Source: Beijerinckiaceae bacterium (GTDB lineage Bacteria > Pseudomonadota > Alphaproteobacteria > Rhizobiales > Beijerinckiaceae). From it: a stretch of 64,000 bases of DNA. The notes below the pieces were generated by a model. That model worked only from the letters and a program-made list of their open reading frames with translations. It had not been told where the DNA came from and searched no databases. This document shows positions 57,166-64,000 of this stretch, piece by piece (the first letter of the stretch is position 1; every line of letters starts with the position of its first letter). The stretch is taken from NCBI GenBank assembly GCA_024304885.1, contig JALJOM010000003.1:2576110-2640109 (forward strand), given 5' to 3'. Both the position numbers and the translations under genes were made by a program.

Positions 57166-59177
57166 CAGAAGGGCTGCCCGATGCTGACGTAGAAGACGAC
57201 CGGATAATCGCCGCGGCGCTGGTTCAGGCCGCGCGCGACATCGATCCGGATCGGCCCGATCGGCGTGTAGTACATGAGCCCGACGCCGGCGCCCATGCGG
57301 GTGTCGCCGCTCGATCCGAAAGGGGTCGACTGCGTGAAAGCGCCGCCGACGTCGAGGAACGGCGCCACGCCGATGACGTCGGTCACCTTGATTCGGGCCT
57401 CGACCGTCGCGTTGAAGCCGCTGAGGCCGCCGATCGTGAATCCGCTCGGGGACGAGGGGCCGATCGTCTGCTCCCGATAGCCGCGAACGGTCGCGAGCCC
57501 ACCCTCGTAGAACCTGTAGTTCGCGGGAATTCCGGCGAGGCCGACACTATTGCCGAAGATCGAGCCGAAGCCTGCGCGCGTAGCGACGACATAATCGCCG
57601 CTCTCGTCCAACGCCCAATAGGTGGACCCCGCAATCGTTGCTCTCGTGAAGCCCACACCGCCGACAACCGCAGGGTAAGGGGTCACGGAGGCCAGGACGC
57701 GAACCCCGCGGGTGGGATCGAGCAGGTCGTCGGTCGTGTCGTAGCGCAGCGAGACGGGGAGACCGAGAAAGGTGTAGTCGACCCTACCGAGCGAGTCGGC
57801 GGCCCAGCCCTTCTCGAGCTTCACGCCGCCTTGCAGGGAAAGGGCCTGGTCCACCCGATAGCGCAAGGCTGCCGTCGCCCCGGCAAGCTCGTCCACATAG
57901 CCGCCGAAGCTGCCTCCGCCGTAGCGGGCTCTTTCGGCGATCCCGTCGAGCAGGAAGTCCACGCGCGAGCCGGAGAGCGCCGGCTTCATGAACGAGGCCT
58001 TGAAGCGCGCACCGAGGCCCTTGTCGCTGTAGTTCGGACCCGTGCCGAACGGATTCGCCACGATTCCGAAGACCGGCGGAGCGTAGAAGAGATCCGCACC
58101 GAGCCGGAGAGCTTCCGCACCGCCGAATAGGTTGCGGTTCTCGTAATAGCCGTTGGCCGTGGGGCCATCCACATTCGAGTAGCCGGCGGTGAAGCCGGCG
58201 AGGTTGCGGTTGCGGTCGCCGACATCGATGAAGATCGGCAGATTTCCATGTGCGTCCAGCGTGTCGGCCTCGCGAATGCGGACCGAGCCGACCGCCGGGA
58301 TCGATGTGATGGAGCGGCGCGTGTCGGCGAGCGCCTTCGGGGAATAGGGTTGGCCGGGCTCGAGATAGACGAAGGAGCGCACGATCGCCGGATCGAAGCC
58401 TTCCGGACCCGTCAGCGAGACCTCGCCGAACCCCGCTTTCGGGCCGGGACCGACGGTGAAGGTCACGTCCATTGTCAGGGTCGCGTGATCGACGGTCGGA
58501 TGCGGCAAGGGCGCCTTCACGAGCGGATAGGACTTGCCGCGAAAATAATCGACGAGACGGGCATTCGCCGCCCCGAGATCGGCGGCGCGGGCGGGATCGC
58601 CCGGCGCGAGCCGTAAAATTCCCTGTGGCAGGCTATCGGGCGGAAACGGCCTGCCCGTCGCGAGATCGACGACCTCGATCCTACGCAGGGTGAAGAGGGG
58701 GCCGGTCTCGACGAAAATCGTCACGGGAACAACGGAGCGGTCGCGATAGGCCGCCGCGATCCGGGCGGCGCCATTGCCGAGGCCCGGTCCGAGCTGCACC
58801 GGCGTGCCGCCGATCGCCGCGCGGATCGTCGCGTTGTAATAGCCTGCGCCCCACAGGGCATCGACCATCGGCGCGAAATCGGCCTCGAGCCTCTGCACGA
58901 GGGATTGCCCGTCGGGCGGCGGATCCTGCCGCAGCTTGTAGAGATTGGAGCTTTCCTCGAGAGCCGCTTTCACGCTCTCGTCACCCGCGATCACGAAGGT
59001 GACGCTATAGGGAAGCGTCGAAGCCGAGGGCGCGGGAGGGGTTTCCGAGCCGAACAGGCCGAAGAAATCGAAAGCGAGAGCCTCGACCGGGACGAGAACA
59101 CTGCCGGTCGCCAGGAAGCAAGACAACGTGATGCATAGGGGCGTGCGCCCTTCTCCGGGACGCGGAATCGAAGCCAT
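57165..59177 (-). CDS. tamA: Translocation and assembly module outer-membrane component TamA
   Basis: The 670-residue Omp85-family protein has a signal peptide (CITLSCFLATGSVLVPVEAL), POTRA domains (about 55-330) and a C-terminal beta-barrel ending in Phe (VVFYVSIGQPF), the insertion signal. Barrel landmarks are NRNLAGFTAGYSNVDGPTAN, RFYEGGLATVRGYREQTIGP (the VRGY loop-6 motif) and MGAGVGLMYYTPIGPIRIDV. It partners TamB, encoded directly downstream. The 195-bp gap upstream, before rsmB, must hold the operon promoter, but no clear hexamers were identified. Confidence 0.95.
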   Translation of the reverse strand: MASIPRPGEGRTPLCITLSCFLATGSVLVPVEALAFDFFGLFGSETPPAPSASTLPYSVTFVIAGDESVKAALEESSNLYKLRQDPPPDGQSLVQRLEADFAPMVDALWGAGYYNATIRAAIGGTPVQLGPGLGNGAARIAAAYRDRSVVPVTIFVETGPLFTLRRIEVVDLATGRPFPPDSLPQGILRLAPGDPARAADLGAANARLVDYFRGKSYPLVKAPLPHPTVDHATLTMDVTFTVGPGPKAGFGEVSLTGPEGFDPAIVRSFVYLEPGQPYSPKALADTRRSITSIPAVGSVRIREADTLDAHGNLPIFIDVGDRNRNLAGFTAGYSNVDGPTANGYYENRNLFGGAEALRLGADLFYAPPVFGIVANPFGTGPNYSDKGLGARFKASFMKPALSGSRVDFLLDGIAERARYGGGSFGGYVDELAGATAALRYRVDQALSLQGGVKLEKGWAADSLGRVDYTFLGLPVSLRYDTTDDLLDPTRGVRVLASVTPYPAVVGGVGFTRATIAGSTYWALDESGDYVVATRAGFGSIFGNSVGLAGIPANYRFYEGGLATVRGYREQTIGPSSPSGFTIGGLSGFNATVEARIKVTDVIGVAPFLDVGGAFTQSTPFGSSGDTRMGAGVGLMYYTPIGPIRIDVARGLNQRRGDYPVVFYVSIGQPF

Positions 59178-59372
59178 CCAATCCCCGTTTCCACAGGACG
59201 TTCCATTGGCAGGGGGACATCAATTCCAGACGTCGCCGGCTGTCACTATGGAGCGCGAAGGTTAACGCATGGAGTCGCATGCTACATACGACCGAAAGCT
59301 CGCCTGCCCTGCACCGGCGCGCCTTTTCGACGAAAAGAGTGGAATTTTCATGGATCGCTTGCCGCGGTCGGC

Positions 59373-60665
59373 CTACGCACGCGCCAGCATCGCGATGAAG
59401 AAACCGTCGGTTGCGCTCGTGAGCGGCGAAAGCCGCAGGCCGAAGCCGAAGGGCGACGCAAAGCTTGCGAGCTGCGGCAGGCCCGCCCGCTCGATCATCT
59501 CCGCCGCCGGCACGCTCGAGAACTCCGGTCGGGACGCAAGAAATCCCGCGATCCGGTCCTCGTTCTCCTCGCGGAGCACCGAGCAGGTCACATAGAGGAG
59601 CCGTCCGCCGGGCTTCACGTAGCGCACGGCCTCGCCGAGGACCTCGTCCTGCTCGGCAATCCTCTGCTCCAGCGCGCCGGGCCTCGTCCGCCATTTGGCG
59701 TCCGGGTTGCGCCGCCAGGTCCCGCTGCCCGTGCAGGGCGCATCGACGACGACGAGATCGCAGCGCCCCTCGAGGTCGGCGAGGACATCCGCCCCGCCGC
59801 GCGGTGGCCTGAGCTGGACGCTGCGGACCCCTGCCCGCTCGATCCGGGCATGGCTCTGCATGAGCCTGCGCCCGTCCCTGTCGGTCGCGTAGACTTGCCC
59901 GCGGTTCTCCATGAGCGCGGCGAGCGCGAGACTTTTTCCGCCGGCGCCGGCGCAAAGATCGAGCACCTGCTCGCCGGATCGTGCCGAGGAGAGCAAGGCG
60001 GCGAGCTGCGAGCCCTCGTCCTGCACCTCGACAAGGCCTTTCACATAGGCCGGCTCGGCACCGAGGGCCGGGGCGCGGCCGTCCGGCGCGAGCGGCAGGC
60101 GGAGCCCGATCGGCGAGAGCGGCGTCGGCCCGGCGCCGAGATGCGCGAGCCTTGCCTGGGCCTTGTCCCGCGTGGCCTTCAGCGTGTTGACGCGGAGATC
60201 GACGGGAGCGCGCGTGGCGAGCGCCGCACATTCGGCAACCACGTTATCGCCGAAAGCGGCGACAAGCGACGGCTCGAGCCAGCCGGGAAAATCCCCGGCG
60301 ACGTGCGGCGGCGCTCCGGCGAGGTCTCCTGTGATGTAGCGTTGCGCCTCTTCCTCGCTCAGAGGCGGCGGGGCGTGCCCCTCTCCCGTGAAAAGGGCTC
60401 GCGCCTCGTCGAGGTCGAGGCCGCGGACGAGGTGCAACGTCCCGATGAGGATCGCTCGCGGCGTGGCGGCGTCCATGACATGAGCGGCCGCGGCCCTGCG
60501 CCGCAGGGCGTCATAGACGAGCGAGGCGATCGCGGTGCGGTCCTTGGACCCGGCGAAGCGATGCGACCCGCCCCAATCCTTCAGGGCATCGGCGGCAGGT
60601 CGCCGACGCTCGTCGATCTCCTCGAGAACCTCGATCGCCGCTGCGACCCTCGCGCCCGGCGTCAT
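59373..60665 (-). CDS. rsmB: RsmB/NOP-family RNA (cytosine-5) methyltransferase
   Basis: The 430-residue protein has an N-terminal NusB-like helical part and a C-terminal m5C methyltransferase domain. SAM motif I is VLDLCAGAGGKSLALAALME. The catalytic motif is VVDAPCTGSGTWRRNPDAKW (first Cys) and the second Cys is in LLYVTCSVLREENEDRI. RsmB methylates C967 of 16S rRNA; other NOP-family targets are possible. The ATG overlaps the MAPEG stop (ATGA), so it is translated from the guaB-MAPEG-rsmB unit. Confidence 0.9.
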   Translation of the reverse strand: MTPGARVAAAIEVLEEIDERRRPAADALKDWGGSHRFAGSKDRTAIASLVYDALRRRAAAAHVMDAATPRAILIGTLHLVRGLDLDEARALFTGEGHAPPPLSEEEAQRYITGDLAGAPPHVAGDFPGWLEPSLVAAFGDNVVAECAALATRAPVDLRVNTLKATRDKAQARLAHLGAGPTPLSPIGLRLPLAPDGRAPALGAEPAYVKGLVEVQDEGSQLAALLSSARSGEQVLDLCAGAGGKSLALAALMENRGQVYATDRDGRRLMQSHARIERAGVRSVQLRPPRGGADVLADLEGRCDLVVVDAPCTGSGTWRRNPDAKWRTRPGALEQRIAEQDEVLGEAVRYVKPGGRLLYVTCSVLREENEDRIAGFLASRPEFSSVPAAEMIERAGLPQLASFASPFGFGLRLSPLTSATDGFFIAMLARA

Positions 60666-61087
60666 GGCGCGCCGGCAAGGAGGCGAAGAGCGAACCACAC
60701 CCACATGACGAGCATGATCACGACACCCGACGCGAACCATCGGAACCGCGTGGGGACGTGGTTGGAGGTCGTGTGAACAAAGGCATGAGCGATGCGGCTC
60801 GCGACGAACAGCCACCCGAGAGCCACGAAGGCAACGTCCGCCTTGCTCGTGATCATCGCAAAAGCCACCAAGGCGTAGAAGGCGACAGGGAGCTGGAACT
60901 GGTTGTCGTAGGCATTCCCCAATTGCTCGATGTGATCGGGCCATGGCTTGCGCCCGAGCGCGATGTCGGCGAGGCGCACGTCGCCGCGCATGACGGCGCC
61001 CCGCCGCGCGAGCCCGAGCCGGAAGCCGAGATAGAAGGCGAGCCCGACCTGAACGAAGACGGGCAAGAGAATCGCAGCCGACGTCAT
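60662..61087 (-). CDS. MAPEG family membrane protein
   Basis: This 141-residue protein has four hydrophobic helices (ILLPVFVQVGLAFYLGFRLG at the start, FASGVVIMLVMWVWFALRLL at the end). The block NAYDNQFQLPVAFYALVAFA is the MAPEG signature. MAPEG proteins include glutathione-dependent membrane enzymes, but bacterial members like this one lack assigned reactions. It is the middle gene of guaB-MAPEG-rsmB, 34 bp after guaB and overlapping rsmB. Confidence 0.88.
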   Translation of the reverse strand: MTSAAILLPVFVQVGLAFYLGFRLGLARRGAVMRGDVRLADIALGRKPWPDHIEQLGNAYDNQFQLPVAFYALVAFAMITSKADVAFVALGWLFVASRIAHAFVHTTSNHVPTRFRWFASGVVIMLVMWVWFALRLLAGAP

Positions 61088-61121
61088 TGGAGTACCTACG
61101 CGGGGCGGAAGATTTGGCAGC

Positions 61122-62759
<1,638 letters not shown>

Positions 62760-62812
62760 CTATCCTCCAGGTCGAGGCACAGTCGCCAGATTCGATCCAC
62801 CCGACGAGCCGC

Positions 62813-64000
62813 ATGAAAAACGCTCCAGAACCGGCCGACGCAGGCGAGCGCCAGGAGAGCTTCCTCTGGCTCGCGATCCTCGCCCCGATCGTCGGCGCCT
62901 ATGCGGGCTTTCTCGGCGCGGTCTTTCGCCTTGCGCTCGACGCGGCGGATCGCGCCCGGGGAGCGCTCGTCGTGTCCTCTCAGGCACATGGCGTCCTCGG
63001 AGTCGCGACAGTAGCCGTCGTCTGCGGGGGTGCCGCGGCGCTCGCGGCCTTCATCGTGCGCCGCTATTCCCCCTATGCCGGCGGGAGCGGCATTCCCCAT
63101 GTCGAGGCGGTGCTGCGCGGCCTGCTGCCGCAGACCTCGATCTTTCTCGTTCCGGTCAAGTTCCTCGGCGGGGTCCTCGCGATCGGCGCGGGCCTGGCGC
63201 TCGGCCGCGAGGGCCCGAGCGTGCAGATGGGCGCGACCATCTCCCATCTCATCGGGAAGGTGTTTCGCTGCAGCTTGGCGGATTGCAAGGCGCTGCTCGC
63301 CGCGGGCGCCGGAGCGGGCCTCGCCACGGCCTTCAATGCGCCGATCTCCGGGGCGATCTTCGTGCTCGAGGAGCTCGTCGGTCGTTTCGATCCGCGAATC
63401 GCGATCGCGGCACTCGCCGCCTCCGCCACCGCGATCTCGGTATCGCATCTCCTGCTCCCGAATGTGCCGGTCTTCGCGATTCTCCCCTTGCCCGCGCCGC
63501 CGCCCGAGGCCATGCCGCTCTGCATCCTGCTCGGCGCGGTCGCCGGGCTCCTCGGCATCCTCTACAATCGCATGCTGCTCGCGACGATTGCCGCGCTCCG
63601 CCGCATTCCGCCGGAGATTCACGCCGGCGTGATCGGAGCCTGCATCGGCGCGATCGCTTGGCTTGCGCCGAACCTCGTCGGCGGCGGTGAAGCAATCGCG
63701 GTCCAGGCGCTTTCCGGGGCCGGGACGCTGGCGATCATTCCGCTCGTCTTCCTGATCCGCGGCGTCATGAGCGTCTTTTCCTATGCCGCGGGGACTCCGG
63801 GCGGCATCTTCGCCCCGCTGCTGGCGCTCGGCGCGCATCTCGGCCTCGCCTTCGGCCTCGTCTGCGTCGCCTTGCTTCCGAGTCTCGGCTTCGATCCGCG
63901 CGGCTTCGCGGTGGTCGGGACAGCCGCGCTTTTCACGGCGGTGGTGCGCGCGCCGGTGACCGGCATCGTGCTCATCACCGAGATGACGGCCGACACGGCG
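62813..64000 (+). CDS. ClC-family chloride channel/transporter, cut by window end
   Basis: The 396 codons present cover most of the ClC membrane domain. Selectivity-filter motifs are all there: GGSGIPHVEA (GSGIP), GLALGREGPSVQMGATISHL (GREGP) and FSYAAGTPGGIFAPLLALGA (GxFxP). The fold is therefore complete up to about helix N/O. The proton-path Glu at the GREGP position is present; whether it is an exchanger or a channel depends on residues I cannot fully place. The ATG at 62813 lies 200 bp from the divergent guaB. The end of the gene is outside the window. Confidence 0.92.
   Translation, partial: MKNAPEPADAGERQESFLWLAILAPIVGAYAGFLGAVFRLALDAADRARGALVVSSQAHGVLGVATVAVVCGGAAALAAFIVRRYSPYAGGSGIPHVEAVLRGLLPQTSIFLVPVKFLGGVLAIGAGLALGREGPSVQMGATISHLIGKVFRCSLADCKALLAAGAGAGLATAFNAPISGAIFVLEELVGRFDPRIAIAALAASATAISVSHLLLPNVPVFAILPLPAPPPEAMPLCILLGAVAGLLGILYNRMLLATIAALRRIPPEIHAGVIGACIGAIAWLAPNLVGGGEAIAVQALSGAGTLAIIPLVFLIRGVMSVFSYAAGTPGGIFAPLLALGAHLGLAFGLVCVALLPSLGFDPRGFAVVGTAALFTAVVRAPVTGIVLITEMTADTA

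Overview
This 64 kb window is GC-rich chromosomal DNA from an alphaproteobacterium, most likely of the order Hyphomicrobiales. The evidence is the CcrM-type GANTC methyltransferase next to rnhB, the dnaG-rpoD pair, groESL under a CIRCE operator, hflK-hflC, bluB, a GlxA-type regulator, and the typical alphaproteobacterial forms of RpoD, TamA/TamB and Fmt/Def/TruA. It is mostly core genome with small accessory patches. No rRNA, tRNA, CRISPR array, phage or complete insertion sequence is visible.

Layout. 0-3.5 kb: a Tat-exported phosphoesterase (cut by the edge) behind a di-heme peroxidase gene, then small conserved genes. 3.5-8.1 kb: dnaG and rpoD. 8.1-9.3 kb: a decayed patch with a broken DUF4160/DUF2442 pair, a 73-bp degenerate copy of the rpoD 3' end and a broken Uma2 gene. 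9.3-14.3 kb: bluB, ychF, a peptidoglycan-binding membrane protein, and an EamA-GNAT-folA operon. 14.4-20.6 kb: hflK-hflC, then MgtC, DUF2252 and degP. 21-23.1 kb: groESL. 23.1-27.4 kb: ihfA, an amidase, a small protein and a second Tat phosphoesterase. 27.4-34.5 kb: an Hsp70-like protein, rpsA, rnhB-ccrM and dnaB. 34.5-36.8 kb: two amidohydrolases, one of them a gamma-resorcylate decarboxylase relative. 37-40.1 kb: a membrane protein facing def-fmt-truA. 40.2-45.9 kb: a PHA depolymerase-like esterase, a TPR protein, an IS remnant, a low-GC methyltransferase patch against a truncated Uma2, then gloA-otsB. 46-48.8 kb: a CDF transporter coupled to an LplT-like MFS gene. 48.9-53.2 kb: an isolated hoxX, a GlxA regulator and a membrane protein. 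53.2-59.2 kb: tamA-tamB. 59.4-62.6 kb: guaB-MAPEG-rsmB. 62.8-64 kb: a chloride channel cut by the window end.

Themes. Replication and transcription (dnaG, rpoD, dnaB, ihfA, ccrM, rnhB), proteostasis (groESL, degP, hflKC, Hsp70-like) and translation start and maturation (def, fmt, truA, rpsA, rsmB) dominate. Many genes are translationally coupled through ATGA or GTGA overlaps. The non-core signal lies in intergenic DNA. A dispersed element family ends in TAGAGCG and supplies the stop codon of three genes. There are perfect palindromes in front of hoxX and the decarboxylase, GANTC sites in front of ccrM, and three separate small patches of gene decay. I found no convincing new multi-gene system. 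The best leads are the isolated hoxX with its 24-bp palindrome, the stop-codon-donating repeats, and the rpoD-tail duplication around a dead toxin-antitoxin-like pair.
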